The notes: generated by a model from the letters alone, not told the origin. A stretch of 64,000 nucleotides of DNA from Prevotella sp. (GCA_022769285.1 JALEKD010000017.1:35364-99363); one strand, 5' to 3'. Positions 27,566 to 38,272 are shown, counted from the first letter of the stretch. A program made the numbers and translations.

Positions 27566-27604
27566 TAAAAAATCTCAGCCTGTCGAGGGCTGAGATTTTT
27601 TTTA
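27566..27604 (+). terminator. Terminator of the bamD operon
   Basis: An 11-bp stem, AAATCTCAGCC and GGCTGAGATTT, with a 7-nt loop and a run of T. The preceding A-run also makes it suitable as a terminator for the convergent hexosaminidase gene. Confidence 0.9.
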
Positions 27605-27667
27605 TGCTTGTAGGCAATGCGGCAGTGGGGTGCGTGCTGATGGCCGGGGATGGTGGCCACCAGCGTG

Positions 27668-29755
27668 TCAGTTTACTATCACCTCATCGGTAAACAGCCA
27701 GGCCCCGTCGCGATCATTCTTCTTGGCGTGCAGGCGCACATAGCGTGCCTGACCCGTGTAGAGGGTTGCGAACTGCTTGAAGAGCAGTCGCTCGTAGCTG
27801 TCAGGAATATCGTTCCAGGCCGTGCCTACCAGTTGGAAGTCACTGCCGTTGGTAGATACATAGAAGTCAACTTTTTGGGGAACGTACACCCACGCACCTG
27901 CCGAGTGCATAAAGGTGGCCCCGATATAGTGTATATCCTTCACGGTCCCGAAATCTATCGTTATATCAAAGTCATTCATGGTTCCTTGCCACTTCCTATC
28001 GGTATAACTCCATCCGCCTAATACACCGTCAGTAAGGGTGGTGTCGCCATGGGCCTTCCACTTACCGTAGAGAGGCACATTATAGGTAACCTTGCATCCT
28101 TTAGCCAAGTGGTCGGCAGGGGTAAGGCTCTCCCGGCGCTCGCCATATTCATGGGATAGGTCAAAGGGATGGAAGCCCTTGTTAGTAAGTAGTTTGCACA
28201 ACTCAACAGCCCTTGGGCGGAAGCTATCGTAATTCTTATTAGCTGTTTGAGTCCAGCCAGTTTCAGCTATGGCAAAGGCACGAGGGTAGTACATGTACTC
28301 GGCATGGTTATCTTCGGGTATGTACTCACTCCACAGGTTGCCCTGTATGCCCAATAGATGGCCGGCCTCCTCAGGGGTAAGCCCTTGGGCAGGGTTGTAA
28401 CCATATACGGTCTTCAGGGGAGTATAGCCGCCTATCGATGGCGGCTCCTTGTAGGGAGCATCCTGCGTATAGTCTAAATAGCAGTACTCGCCAGGTGTCA
28501 TGATGACATCGTGGCGTGCGCACAGCGCTTTCAGACCACCTTCAGTTCCGCGCCAGGACATAACCGTGGCGTTGGGGGCCAAGCCACCTTCCAGTATCTC
28601 GTCGTAACCTATGAGCTTGCGCCCTTTACTGTTGATATACTTCTCTATACGGTGTATGAAGTAGCTTTGCAGTTGGTCTACATCCTTCAGGTTCTCGCTC
28701 TGCATGCGTTTCTGACAGTCGGGGCAGCTGCGCCAACCATTCTTGGCAGCCTCGTCGCCTCCGATGTGTATATACTCGGAGGGGAAAAGCTGTATCACCT
28801 CGTCTAACACGTTTTCCAAGAAGGTGAAAGTAGCCTCTTTGCCTGCACAGAAGTCATCATTCTTGTACGGCTGACCACTGCAGGACAACTCGGGGTAAGC
28901 AGCCAGCACCTCCTCGCTATGTCCAGGCATCTCTATCTCGGGGATAACGGTGATATGGCGTTCCTGGGCATAGGCTAATATGTCGCGAATGTCCTGCTTG
29001 GTGTAATAGCCGCCATAGGCATTGGCGCTGTTCTTGCCGCAGTAGCGTTTACCCTTCTCTGTCCATTCAGTCCAGGTGCGGGCAGGGCGCCAGGCTGCCA
29101 GTTCTGTCAGCCGGGGATAACGGTCAATCTCTATGCGCCAGCCGGCACCATCGGTGAGGTGGAGGTGCATACGGTTGAGTTTGAGCAGGGCCATGGCATC
29201 CATCTGCTTGAGGAGAAACTGTTTAGGGCGGAAGTGGCGCGACACGTCAAAGAGTAGTCCCCGATAGCGAAAGGCAGGCTGGTCCTGGATGGTGCAGCAC
29301 TGGATGGTACCCGCATGCTCGCCAGTTATCTGCAGGAGGGTCTGTATGGCATAGAAGGCACCTGTCTCGGTGGCTGCCTGTATGTGTATCTGCTTGGTGG
29401 CTACCGTTAGCCGATAGCTTTCGTCGGCTGTAGTTCCCTGGGGCTTCTTGTAACTTCCGCTGATGGTTATAGCTATATGGGCTGTAGCCTGGCGGGTGGT
29501 GGGCACCAACTGTAGCGGGCTGTGCTGCAGGTAGGTGCCCAGACCGGCCGTAGTTATGCCTTTAATATAAAAGGTGGCCCCCTTGGCGGGCAGGGTGAAG
29601 TAGCCCTTGGTGGTTACAATGTGATTAGGCAGTGGCGTGACCCTAAAGGGCGACCCCAAGGGGGCGACATCGGTAGTCGATGCAGTTGCCCAGCAGGCCG
29701 TGAGGCTGAGTGTCGCCAGACATAGGCCGGCGAACAAAGTTCTTGCGATTTGCAT
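27668..29755 (-). CDS. Beta-N-acetylhexosaminidase (GH20) lipoprotein
   Basis: Removes terminal beta-linked GlcNAc or GalNAc from glycans. The 695-residue protein starts with a lipoprotein-like signal (LATLSLTAC, Cys21), then a GH20b domain (FRVTPLPNHIVTTKGYFTLP) and the GH20 barrel with the catalytic pair in HIGGDEAAKNGW (Asp-Glu near 333-334). The C-terminal 130 residues look like a discoidin/CBM32-type beta domain (DFGTVKDIHYIGATF ... YTGQARYVRLHAKK). It is probably exported and lipid-anchored. It follows tamB after 23 nt. Confidence 0.93.
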   Translation of the reverse strand: MQIARTLFAGLCLATLSLTACWATASTTDVAPLGSPFRVTPLPNHIVTTKGYFTLPAKGATFYIKGITTAGLGTYLQHSPLQLVPTTRQATAHIAITISGSYKKPQGTTADESYRLTVATKQIHIQAATETGAFYAIQTLLQITGEHAGTIQCCTIQDQPAFRYRGLLFDVSRHFRPKQFLLKQMDAMALLKLNRMHLHLTDGAGWRIEIDRYPRLTELAAWRPARTWTEWTEKGKRYCGKNSANAYGGYYTKQDIRDILAYAQERHITVIPEIEMPGHSEEVLAAYPELSCSGQPYKNDDFCAGKEATFTFLENVLDEVIQLFPSEYIHIGGDEAAKNGWRSCPDCQKRMQSENLKDVDQLQSYFIHRIEKYINSKGRKLIGYDEILEGGLAPNATVMSWRGTEGGLKALCARHDVIMTPGEYCYLDYTQDAPYKEPPSIGGYTPLKTVYGYNPAQGLTPEEAGHLLGIQGNLWSEYIPEDNHAEYMYYPRAFAIAETGWTQTANKNYDSFRPRAVELCKLLTNKGFHPFDLSHEYGERRESLTPADHLAKGCKVTYNVPLYGKWKAHGDTTLTDGVLGGWSYTDRKWQGTMNDFDITIDFGTVKDIHYIGATFMHSAGAWVYVPQKVDFYVSTNGSDFQLVGTAWNDIPDSYERLLFKQFATLYTGQARYVRLHAKKNDRDGAWLFTDEVIVN

Positions 29756-29778
29756 AATTGTATAGGTTTTAATAGTAT

Positions 29779-32700
29779 TTATTTGCTCTTGTCTGTCTTT
29801 GCCTTGTGCGGTTTCCGAGCTTTCTTTTTCTTGTTCTTATTGAGGTTGAATAGGTCACGGAAACCATTGAAATCTTTCTTTAGGATAAGTCCGATGCCCT
29901 GTGTGTTGAGGCTGTTCTTGGTGAAGTAGCGGTCGTTGGTCTGGTTGTACACCCGGACGGCAAAATTTCCATTGGGGTATATCAGATACTGCAAGTCAAA
30001 ATCGCCAATGAAACTGGTAGTGGCATTGGCCTTGTCGCGGTAGCCAAACTGACCGTTGAAAAGCAGGCGGTTATTGAGCATGCGGCCACTCAGCAGGCCC
30101 TCGTACTCGGCGTTGTTCCATCCCTCGTCGCCGGTAGATATGTTGGCGCCGAAATTCCAGTGGTCGTTCTTGGTAACCGAACCTATCAGGGAGTTGAGTT
30201 GCTGGCTGAGGGTTCCGCTCAGTATGCTCTGCATGGCCAGGGATGTCTGGCTGGGCTGCTGGCTGGAACTCTGGGCTGCACTATTGTTGTTCTGAGAGTA
30301 GAAGCGGCCCACCGCCAACAGATACAGGACTTGCTGGTTCATGCCCTCCTCGCTGTTTATCAAGCTGGTAATCATCTGCTTGGCATCGGCGCTTACCGTT
30401 GGCAAGTCCAGGCCGAAGTCTACTTTTGGTGAGTTTGGCGTTCCGGAGATGTTCATCAGACAGTTAACCCGGATATTGTTGCTGGTAAACGAGCGGCCAA
30501 TACTTAGGTCGGACAGGCTGACACCGTTAACCGCATATTGGGCCTTCAGGTTGAGCATGGCATCCATGGCGTTGCCCCCAAAACCGATGGTACCGCCAGG
30601 GAGGAACTGGAAATCGCGCCGGATGATGTTCTGGATGGTGAGCTTGTAGATACCATGGTCTACCTCGTAAGTGCCAAACATGTCGAAGTCGCCCTTATTA
30701 AAATAGGTGGCCCTGATGGTACCATTGCCGTTGAGTGCTATGTAGTCGCCCGAACGCTTGTCCATCAATACTCTAAGCGTGGCATCAGGGGTGCAGTTGA
30801 TGAGCAGATTCATGTGTATATCGCTCGGTATATCTATCAGCGCGTTGTCTATGCTGTCGGCAGGGACTCTGGTGGAAGAGGATGCTAACGCCATGCTGTC
30901 CCTGTCAGTCCAGTGGATAAACGACTGATTGCTGATGGCATCGGGGCTTGCAGCGTTGTATTCGATAAACGAGCCCTTCTCGGGGGTAAGGTTAGCATCA
31001 ATGCGCACCTCGCCGCTTTTGCCCTGGATACGGCAGTCGCCCGTGGCGAAGACCGTACCGTAGAAAGTGTTATCGCCATAGTCCTTGAAGTCATAAGCTA
31101 ACAGGTTGTTGGCCTTAACTCCGATGTCATAAGAAAGTTTGGTAAGATGCTTGTGATATAGGCTACCATTAATGGTACCGTAGTTTCCATTGCGGTCGCG
31201 TATGGCATCGCCCTGCAGCTTTATCTCATTGGGAACCATCTTGATAGGACAGTTCTCTAAAGTGTAAGTGGCATTGAGAGGCTTGATGGTCATGGTGCCA
31301 TTGACAATAGCATCGCCCTCCAGGTTTACCTCCTTCAAATCGCCATAAACCCGGATATTGCCATTGGTCTGCAGGTTTACATCTTTCATAAAGCTGCTGC
31401 AGAAACTTTCCAGGAACTCGCCACGGGTATTGTTGGCCCGTATGCGCAGGTCTATGTAGTTGCGGGCTGGCGACACGTATCCGTTAATGTCGGTTCGGGC
31501 ATTGTTATCGTCATAGGCGGTGGCATCAATGTCTATCTGCTCCTTCTGCCGGTTCAGGTTGACATTAGCCGAGAGGATGCCCATGCGTCCATCTTCAAAT
31601 CGGAAGTCGCGTACCCACAGGTCTGCCCGCGCCTCGGGTTTGGCAAAGGGAGCAGAGATGTACGCATAGCCAGTAGCTTTGCCGCTAAACTCGACCGAAT
31701 GGAAGTTGATAAGATTGAGGATGTAGTTGACATCGACATCCTGTAAGTCTACCTTGACGGTGTCGTTAGGGCTGGGTGTGGCGCGGCCCGATATAATGAT
31801 GTGCTGCTTGTTGTGCTCGATGGCGAGCTGGTTGATGGCGACATGGTCTTTGTAATAGCTGACGGTGGCAGGTCTTACATTCCACACGCTGTCACTAATG
31901 GTGATGTTGGAGGGTAAGACGTTGACATGGGCTGTAGCGAGGCCATGCTGGTTCTTGTAGAACTGAGCCTCGGTGTCTAACATACCCGCGAAGCCGTTTT
32001 TGCCGTTGTTCTCAAAGGATAGCTGCGTGCGCAGTTTGTTGTGGGCAGCCTGGGCCTTGACATTCCAGTAAGTACCCTGGTTGCCCTTGGCTACCTGCTT
32101 GAGGTGTGCGTAGGTTTTCAGAGTATCATTGGGCGAGGTGAGGCGTATATAGCCACGCTCGTACTGACCTCCGTTGTACTCAAACATCGGCATGTTGAGT
32201 GTCATCTCTATCTGCCGGAGCCGGTCGTTCACACTTCCTTTGAGGGCAAATGGCCGTTTCAGTTCTAGCGGTATACCGAAGAGATAGTTTAGCCAGTCGG
32301 ACTTGTTGATAACGGCATTGATGGCGAAGTCGTTATGGACAGCCTTGGTGGTATGGGGCAGTCCGGGAAGCGTGGGGAGCTTGCTGCCCACGATATTGGT
32401 AAGACTCTGAATAAAGGTGGCGTAGTCGTAGCGCCCGCTAACGCTCATGTGCCCAAAGTCGCTATCCATAACCATGACACGGTGGCTACCGGTGTTAGCC
32501 GCATTGAGAGTAAGCGAGGCGAGGCGGTACTCTGAGTCCTTGGTGGTCATCAGCAGGTTGGAAATGTCCAGGTGTCCCAGCGCATCGTTGATGGAACGTC
32601 CCTGAATGTTGGCCTGTATGTCGGCATCGAACGTGGCAGCACCCCACTTGTTGGACAGATGAAGTCCCGCAGGACTGAACCTGCGTATCTTGGCAGAAAG

Positions 32701-34215
32701 ATTGGTAGCCGGAGTGCTGGATAGGTTTACCGAACCGTCTATTTCAACCAGGCCGTTAGGGTCGTTCAGACTCGCCGTACCCTTGATGGTGCTGCGGGCA
32801 TACTTGCCGTCTATCGCAATATTCTTATAAGTATAATGGCTGTAGTCTATCCTGGAGATGGTTCCCTGAGCCAATAGGGAGGTTATCTTGCCCTTGGACT
32901 GGGTACCTTTGAGATAGAGCGAGGTGGCAATGTTGCCTAACAGGGCATTGTCTGCTATCAGCCCGAGGTTGAGTCCCCGTGTGGTGATTTCTCCGTTAAA
33001 TGCCGAGCCACTTTTCCCAGCGAACAGGTTAATCTTTCCAGCGCTGGTTTCCAACACGCCTTTGATGGCGATGTCCTTGCCCTTTCCACCGATATGCCCC
33101 TGGTAGCGGATGTCGCCCAGTCGGTGTACCACAGCCGGAAGCTGAAATCGGTTCTTAATGGCCTGGGCTATGTCTTCTACGTCTGCTGCGCTAACGGTTA
33201 TTCGCTGGATGTCGGCAGTCCATTTGGGCGTAGCGTTCCAGTCGGTTATAGAACCATTAGCAGCTATGATGGTCTTCGCTTTATAAGCTATTTTCAGGTC
33301 GCTTATCCGGAGTGTGGTGCTGGTTCCTCTGAAAGTGGTTCTGATATCCACCGGATGGGTTAGCGGGCGCAAGGTAGGTACAAAGCAGGTCAGGTCTGCA
33401 GGGGTGATGTCCGTATGATCGATGCTGCCATCAAACTGGATGGTGGCAGGCTCTATCTTGGTGCCCACGCGGCGGTATGAAACGGTAATGTTAGGTATCG
33501 TCAGGGTAGAGTGGGGTAGCTGGGCTTCAAACTGACTCAGTTGTGCGCTCGTGGTTCCTGCTATCAGGTTAAAGGTAAGCCCCTTTAACTCCAGGCCACT
33601 TTGCTCTTTGCCAGAGAATTTCTTGACAAATACATTGACCGAGTCATCTTTGATGGCGTTCAGCATGATGTGTGTACTGAGGTTACTGATGTTCAGATGT
33701 TTGGTCGAGAAAGTGCCTGTTTTGGCTATATCATTCTGGTCGTATCTGATATGGCCATTCCTGATGATGAGAGAACGGATGGAGAGGTCGAGGGGTTTAT
33801 GGGAAGTGGTGTCCTTCGAGGCCAAAGAGTCTAATACAAACTGATAATTGGCCTTTGCTAAGGCTGAAGGCTTATAGAAATGGGCCTGCAGGCCAAATAG
33901 CTGGGCCGAGGAAATGGATATTTTGCCCTCGGTCAAAGGAAGATAATCAAACTTTGCCGATACACGCCCGGCGCTAATCATCGGGCATCCATGTTGGTCT
34001 AATATGGATATGTCGTCTATTATAAATCGGTTAAACAAGCCTAAGTCTACCCGCCCGATGGTTACCTGCGTGCCTAACTTACTGCCGAGCGCATTGCCGA
34101 CCTGCGTACCAATGAAGCGCTGTATTGGCGGTATATGCGTCAATATCATTAGCGATACAATAAGCCCACATACAAACCATATCGCGGCATTAAAAACTCG
34201 TGTTGCTTGTTTCAC
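29779..34215 (-). CDS. tamB: Translocation and assembly module protein TamB
   Basis: 1478 residues. It has an N-terminal signal anchor (VFNAAIWFVCGLIVSLMIL), then a long repetitive beta-strand region of AsmA/TamB type, and a C-terminal DUF490 domain (GTYEVDHGIYKLTIQNII ... LLAVGRFYSQNN) ending in a basic Lys-rich tail. TamB spans the periplasm and acts in outer-membrane protein or lipid transport. The Bacteroidetes form is of this size. No tamA-like gene is adjacent. A -7 box (minus strand, 34234-34241) lies just upstream. Confidence 0.92.
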   Translation of the reverse strand: MKQATRVFNAAIWFVCGLIVSLMILTHIPPIQRFIGTQVGNALGSKLGTQVTIGRVDLGLFNRFIIDDISILDQHGCPMISAGRVSAKFDYLPLTEGKISISSAQLFGLQAHFYKPSALAKANYQFVLDSLASKDTTSHKPLDLSIRSLIIRNGHIRYDQNDIAKTGTFSTKHLNISNLSTHIMLNAIKDDSVNVFVKKFSGKEQSGLELKGLTFNLIAGTTSAQLSQFEAQLPHSTLTIPNITVSYRRVGTKIEPATIQFDGSIDHTDITPADLTCFVPTLRPLTHPVDIRTTFRGTSTTLRISDLKIAYKAKTIIAANGSITDWNATPKWTADIQRITVSAADVEDIAQAIKNRFQLPAVVHRLGDIRYQGHIGGKGKDIAIKGVLETSAGKINLFAGKSGSAFNGEITTRGLNLGLIADNALLGNIATSLYLKGTQSKGKITSLLAQGTISRIDYSHYTYKNIAIDGKYARSTIKGTASLNDPNGLVEIDGSVNLSSTPATNLSAKIRRFSPAGLHLSNKWGAATFDADIQANIQGRSINDALGHLDISNLLMTTKDSEYRLASLTLNAANTGSHRVMVMDSDFGHMSVSGRYDYATFIQSLTNIVGSKLPTLPGLPHTTKAVHNDFAINAVINKSDWLNYLFGIPLELKRPFALKGSVNDRLRQIEMTLNMPMFEYNGGQYERGYIRLTSPNDTLKTYAHLKQVAKGNQGTYWNVKAQAAHNKLRTQLSFENNGKNGFAGMLDTEAQFYKNQHGLATAHVNVLPSNITISDSVWNVRPATVSYYKDHVAINQLAIEHNKQHIIISGRATPSPNDTVKVDLQDVDVNYILNLINFHSVEFSGKATGYAYISAPFAKPEARADLWVRDFRFEDGRMGILSANVNLNRQKEQIDIDATAYDDNNARTDINGYVSPARNYIDLRIRANNTRGEFLESFCSSFMKDVNLQTNGNIRVYGDLKEVNLEGDAIVNGTMTIKPLNATYTLENCPIKMVPNEIKLQGDAIRDRNGNYGTINGSLYHKHLTKLSYDIGVKANNLLAYDFKDYGDNTFYGTVFATGDCRIQGKSGEVRIDANLTPEKGSFIEYNAASPDAISNQSFIHWTDRDSMALASSSTRVPADSIDNALIDIPSDIHMNLLINCTPDATLRVLMDKRSGDYIALNGNGTIRATYFNKGDFDMFGTYEVDHGIYKLTIQNIIRRDFQFLPGGTIGFGGNAMDAMLNLKAQYAVNGVSLSDLSIGRSFTSNNIRVNCLMNISGTPNSPKVDFGLDLPTVSADAKQMITSLINSEEGMNQQVLYLLAVGRFYSQNNNSAAQSSSQQPSQTSLAMQSILSGTLSQQLNSLIGSVTKNDHWNFGANISTGDEGWNNAEYEGLLSGRMLNNRLLFNGQFGYRDKANATTSFIGDFDLQYLIYPNGNFAVRVYNQTNDRYFTKNSLNTQGIGLILKKDFNGFRDLFNLNKNKKKKARKPHKAKTDKSK

Positions 34216-34233
34216 CTTATTATAAATGGACTA

Positions 34234-34241
34234 CAAAATTA
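34234..34241 (-). promoter_or_regulatory. Predicted -7 box for tamB
   Basis: Minus strand TAATTTTG, 18 nt upstream of the tamB ATG. Confidence 0.5.
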
Positions 34242-34305
34242 CAAGTTTTTCTCCATCCCGATGGAAATAGCTGCTGTTTTTTTTCCGCAAGTGCTTTTTT
34301 TTACG

Positions 34306-34313
34306 TATTTTTG
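34306..34313 (+). promoter_or_regulatory. Predicted -7 box of the nqr operon
   Basis: TATTTTTG followed by C, 68 nt before the nqrA ATG. It lies inside the spurious 5' extension of the nqrA frame and so supports the downstream start. Confidence 0.6.
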
Positions 34314-34381
34314 CAGTGCTTATACATATAGCAATTACTATATTTGGCGCGGAAATAATTACAATAAATATATTTACTTGT

Positions 34382-35731
34382 ATGGCAAATGTTATTAAAT
34401 TGCGCAAAGGCCTTACCATTAACTTGAAAGGACGAGCACAGGAGAACATTGTTGAGCTGGAGGTTGCGGGCGAATATGCCTTGGTTCCGGACGACTTTAC
34501 AGGCGTTACTCCGAAGGTGGCCGTCAAAGAGGGTGACAGCGTGAAGGCTGGCGACGCACTATTCATTAACAAGCATTACCCAGAAGTAAAGTTTGCCTCG
34601 CCTGTCAGTGGCACGGTGGTGGCCGTAGAACGGGGCGAACGTCGCAAGGTTATGTCTGTAAGGGTAAAGGCTGATGAAAAACAACAGTTTGTAGATTTCG
34701 GAACTTTTGAGTTAGGCCAGATGAGTGGGGAGGACGTTAAGAACGCCCTGCTTACGGCTGGGCTTTTCGGCTACATGAATCAGCTGCCTTACGCAGTGTC
34801 TACCAATCCGGCTACAACCCCTAAATCCATTTTCGTATCAGCCTTGCGCGACATGCCGTTGGCTGGTGATTTTGAGGTGGAACTGAAAGGCAACGAGGAG
34901 GCTTTTCAGGCTGGACTCACGGCCCTGTCCAAGATAGCCCCGACCCATTTGGGCATCGGAAGCAAGCAGACGGCTGCAGCCTTGACTAAGGCGCAAAAGG
35001 TGGAAGTAACCGTTTTTGACGGCCCCTGCCCTGCGGGCAATGTGGGTGTACAGGCTAACCATATAGACCCGGTAAACAAGGGTGAGGTAGTATGGACGGT
35101 AGACCCTACTGCTGTTATCTTCTTCGGCCGGTTGTTCTTGACGGGTAGGGTAGACCTCACCCGGACCGTGGCCGTAGCGGGTAGCCTGGTATCGGCTCCT
35201 ATGTATGTGCGTACGGCGGTAGGTACCCCTCTGGCCACGATACTTGACGGAAGACTGGCCCAGACGGAGCATACCCGTATCCTGAATGGCAATCCTCTGA
35301 CGGGTCGGAAAGCTGCGCTGACTGACTTCTTAGGTGCGCATACCTCTGAGGTGACCGTAATTCCCGAGGGCGATGATGTCAATGAAATCTTAGGTTGGAT
35401 ATTGCCCCGCTTCAAGCAGTTCTCTGTTTCCAAGAGCTATTTCTCATGGCTCTTGCCTCATCGTAGTTACAGTCTGGATGCCCGTGTCAAGGGCGGCGAA
35501 CGCCACATGATTATGAGTGGCGAGTACGATAAGGTGCTTCCCATGGATATTTATGCTGAATATCTCATTAAAGCGATTATTACGGGCGACATAGACCGTC
35601 AGGAGCAGTTGGGTATATACGAAGTAAGTCCTGAAGACTTCGCCTTGGCCGAGTTTGTAGACTCTTCTAAACTGGAATTGCAGCGAATAGTGAGAGAAGG
35701 ATTGGATATTTTACGTAAAGAGAACGCTTAG
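34382..35731 (+). CDS. nqrA: Na+-translocating NADH:quinone reductase subunit A
   Basis: 449 residues. The start MANVIKLRKGLTINLKGRA and the lipoyl-like segment VKEGDSVKAGDALF are diagnostic of NqrA, the quinone-side peripheral subunit. The frame is open from 34316, but the -7 box lies before the ATG at 34382, which gives the family N-terminus. It is the first of six contiguous nqr genes encoding the respiratory sodium pump. Confidence 0.96.
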   Translation: MANVIKLRKGLTINLKGRAQENIVELEVAGEYALVPDDFTGVTPKVAVKEGDSVKAGDALFINKHYPEVKFASPVSGTVVAVERGERRKVMSVRVKADEKQQFVDFGTFELGQMSGEDVKNALLTAGLFGYMNQLPYAVSTNPATTPKSIFVSALRDMPLAGDFEVELKGNEEAFQAGLTALSKIAPTHLGIGSKQTAAALTKAQKVEVTVFDGPCPAGNVGVQANHIDPVNKGEVVWTVDPTAVIFFGRLFLTGRVDLTRTVAVAGSLVSAPMYVRTAVGTPLATILDGRLAQTEHTRILNGNPLTGRKAALTDFLGAHTSEVTVIPEGDDVNEILGWILPRFKQFSVSKSYFSWLLPHRSYSLDARVKGGERHMIMSGEYDKVLPMDIYAEYLIKAIITGDIDRQEQLGIYEVSPEDFALAEFVDSSKLELQRIVREGLDILRKENA

Positions 35732-35734
35732 ACT

Positions 35735-36904
35735 ATGAATATAAAAGGTTTATTTGATAAGGCAAGGCCTCATTTTGAAAAAGGCGGCAACCTGCATGCT
35801 TTCTGGAGCCTGTATGATGGCTTCGAGAGTTTCCTGCTCGTTTCCAATGCTACTTCAAAGAGTGGTTCAAGTATTCATGATGCGATAGATTCGAAGCGTA
35901 TCATGAGTATGGTAGTCATCGCTCTGATGCCAGCCATGCTCTTTGGTATGTACAATGTAGGCTATCAGACCTATCTGGCCGCTGGTACACTGGCCACGGC
36001 CAGTTTCTGGGCTGTATTTGCATACGGCTTTTTGGCCGTGTTGCCTAAGATACTTGTAAGTTACATCGTGGGACTCGGCATAGAGTTTGCCTGGGCTCAG
36101 TGGAAACACGAGGAGATACAGGAGGGCTACCTGGTATCGGGCGTCATCATCCCCCTGATAATACCGGTTACTACGCCGCTGTGGATGTTAGTCATAGCCA
36201 TAGCTTTTGCCGTGATATTCGCAAAGGAGATTTTCGGTGGAACGGGTATGAACTTCCTCAATGTGGCCCTGGTGGCCCGTGCGTTCCTCTTCTTCTCTTA
36301 TCCGGCCAAGATGAGCGGCGACAGCGTATGGCTTGCCACCGATACCATCTTCGGACTGGGCAATCAGTTGCCCGATGGCTTCACCATGGCTACCCCGTTA
36401 GGCCAGATAGGTCAGGGGACTGTTCCTACTGCCAGTCTAACCGATATGATACTCGGTTTCATACCGGGTTCTATCGGCGAGACCTCTGTAGTGGCCATAG
36501 CCATAGGCGCCGTCATCCTGCTGTGGAGCGGGGTGGCCAGTTGGAAAACCATGCTGAGTGTATTTGTTGGTGGTGGTTTGACGGCTGCGCTCTTCCACGC
36601 CTGTGGAACCTCTCCCATTACCTGGTATGAGCACCTGGTGCTCGGCGGTTTTGCCTTTGGTGCCGTGTTTATGGCCACCGACCCTGTAACCTCGGCCCGC
36701 ACCGAGACTGGTAAGTGGATTTACGGTTTCCTGATAGGATTTATGGCTGTGGTGATACGCGTGCTCAATCCGGGATACCCCGAGGGCATGATGCTGGCCA
36801 TCTTGTTGATGAATGTTTTTGCTCCGCTGATTGACTATTGTGTGGTTGAGCGCAATGTCGCACACCGCATTAACCGTGCGAAGAATAATAAGAAGGAGGC
36901 TTGA
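35735..36904 (+). CDS. nqrB: Na+-translocating NADH:quinone reductase subunit B
   Basis: 389 residues, multi-spanning membrane subunit of the RnfD/NqrB family, carrying riboflavin and covalent FMN in characterised enzymes. The N-terminal segment (YDGFESFLLVSNATSKSG, then HDAIDSKRIMSMVVIAL) and the DPVTSARTETGKWIYGF loop are family hallmarks. It starts 3 nt after the nqrA stop. Confidence 0.96.
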   Translation: MNIKGLFDKARPHFEKGGNLHAFWSLYDGFESFLLVSNATSKSGSSIHDAIDSKRIMSMVVIALMPAMLFGMYNVGYQTYLAAGTLATASFWAVFAYGFLAVLPKILVSYIVGLGIEFAWAQWKHEEIQEGYLVSGVIIPLIIPVTTPLWMLVIAIAFAVIFAKEIFGGTGMNFLNVALVARAFLFFSYPAKMSGDSVWLATDTIFGLGNQLPDGFTMATPLGQIGQGTVPTASLTDMILGFIPGSIGETSVVAIAIGAVILLWSGVASWKTMLSVFVGGGLTAALFHACGTSPITWYEHLVLGGFAFGAVFMATDPVTSARTETGKWIYGFLIGFMAVVIRVLNPGYPEGMMLAILLMNVFAPLIDYCVVERNVAHRINRAKNNKKEA

Positions 36905-36906
36905 TT

Positions 36907-37614
36907 ATGAAATTGAATACAAACTCGAATACATACATCTTAGTATATTCGTCTGTACTTGTTGTTATTGTGGCTTTCTTGCTGGCAGCAGTCTATCAGA
37001 GTCTGAAACCGGCTCAGGATACCAATGTGGCCCTTGATAAGAAGAAGCAGATACTCTGTTCGCTGAACATCCGAGACATTGATAATGAGGAGGCTGAGAA
37101 GAAATATAAGGAGATGGTTACAGCCGATGAAATCATGGATGAGAGTGGCAAGGTACTAAATCCTGGTACAGCCGGAGGCGAGGATGCTGGTTTCAAACTG
37201 GACGGCTCTGACTACAAGGCTGGCCGCCTGGCACTGTTCGTATGTAACGTTGATGGCAGCACGAAGTATGTAATCCCCGTTTACGGTATGGGCCTGTGGG
37301 GTGGCATCAGTGGCTACATTGCCATCAACGAAGACAAGGAAACTATTTATGGAGTCTACTTTAATCACGAAGGCGAGACCGCTGGACTGGGTGCCGAGAT
37401 TAAGGACAACCGTCAGTGGCAGGAGCAGTTCCGCGGAAAGAAACTTTTCTCTTCGGCCAATAATTCGCAGGTCGCCCTGTCGGTCGTGAAGAAGGTAGAA
37501 GACCAGACTACACAGGTAGATGCCGTGACAGGCGCAACGCTTACCTCTAACGGTGTGACCGACATGCTGCACGAGGGTCTGGGCAAATACATTAAGTTTC
37601 TAAAGGATAAATAA
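36907..37614 (+). CDS. nqrC: Na+-translocating NADH:quinone reductase subunit C
   Basis: 235 residues. It has one N-terminal membrane helix (ILVYSSVLVVIVAFLLAAVY) and an FMN-binding domain with the flavinylation motif DAVTGATLTS near residue 207-214, which is modified by an ApbE-type enzyme in known systems; no apbE is in the window. A TTG at 36901 is also in frame, but the ATG at 36907 is more likely. It follows nqrB after 2 nt. Confidence 0.95.
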   Translation: MKLNTNSNTYILVYSSVLVVIVAFLLAAVYQSLKPAQDTNVALDKKKQILCSLNIRDIDNEEAEKKYKEMVTADEIMDESGKVLNPGTAGGEDAGFKLDGSDYKAGRLALFVCNVDGSTKYVIPVYGMGLWGGISGYIAINEDKETIYGVYFNHEGETAGLGAEIKDNRQWQEQFRGKKLFSSANNSQVALSVVKKVEDQTTQVDAVTGATLTSNGVTDMLHEGLGKYIKFLKDK

Positions 37615-37643
37615 GTTTCTGATTATTTTTAAACTACGTAAAT

Positions 37644-38267
37644 ATGGCATTATTTAGTAAACAGAATAAGGAGGCGCTTATCAATCCCCTGAACTTGGAC
37701 AACCCGATACTCGTTCAGGTGCTGGGTATATGCTCGGCTCTGGCCGTGACCTCTCAGCTGAAGCCCGCCATCGTCATGGGACTGGCCGTGACGGTCATTA
37801 CAGCGTTTTCCAATGTGATAATTTCTCTGATACGAAAGACTATACCTACCCGCATACGCATTATCGTGCAGCTGGTGGTGGTGGCCACGCTGGTAACCAT
37901 TGTCAGCCAGGTGCTCAAGGCTTTTGCCTATGATGTGAGTGTCCAGCTGTCGGTCTATGTGGGCTTGATTATTACCAACTGTATCTTGATGGGCCGCCTG
38001 GAGGCTTACGCTATGACCAACAAGCCCTGGCCATCATTCCTTGACGGACTGGGCAACGGACTGGGCTACGCTCTGATACTGGTTGTCGTGGGAGCGTTCC
38101 GCGAACTCTTCGGCCGTGGCACCCTGTTGGGCTTCACGATTATCCCCAAGGGCGTTTACGACTTTGGGTATGTCAACAACGGCATGATGACCATGCCAGC
38201 TATGGCCTTGATACTCTTGGGCTGTGTTATATGGGTTCACCGTGCATTTTTTTACAAGGATAAATAA
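37644..38267 (+). CDS. nqrD: Na+-translocating NADH:quinone reductase subunit D
   Basis: 207 residues with about six transmembrane helices. [20 protein letters not shown] and the Gly-rich [17 protein letters not shown] segment are typical of NqrD/RnfE. It forms the membrane core with NqrE. A gap of 29 nt separates it from nqrC and 5 nt from nqrE. Confidence 0.95.
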   Translation: MALFSKQNKEALINPLNLDNPILVQVLGICSALAVTSQLKPAIVMGLAVTVITAFSNVIISLIRKTIPTRIRIIVQLVVVATLVTIVSQVLKAFAYDVSVQLSVYVGLIITNCILMGRLEAYAMTNKPWPSFLDGLGNGLGYALILVVVGAFRELFGRGTLLGFTIIPKGVYDFGYVNNGMMTMPAMALILLGCVIWVHRAFFYKDK

Positions 38268-38272
38268 CGAAT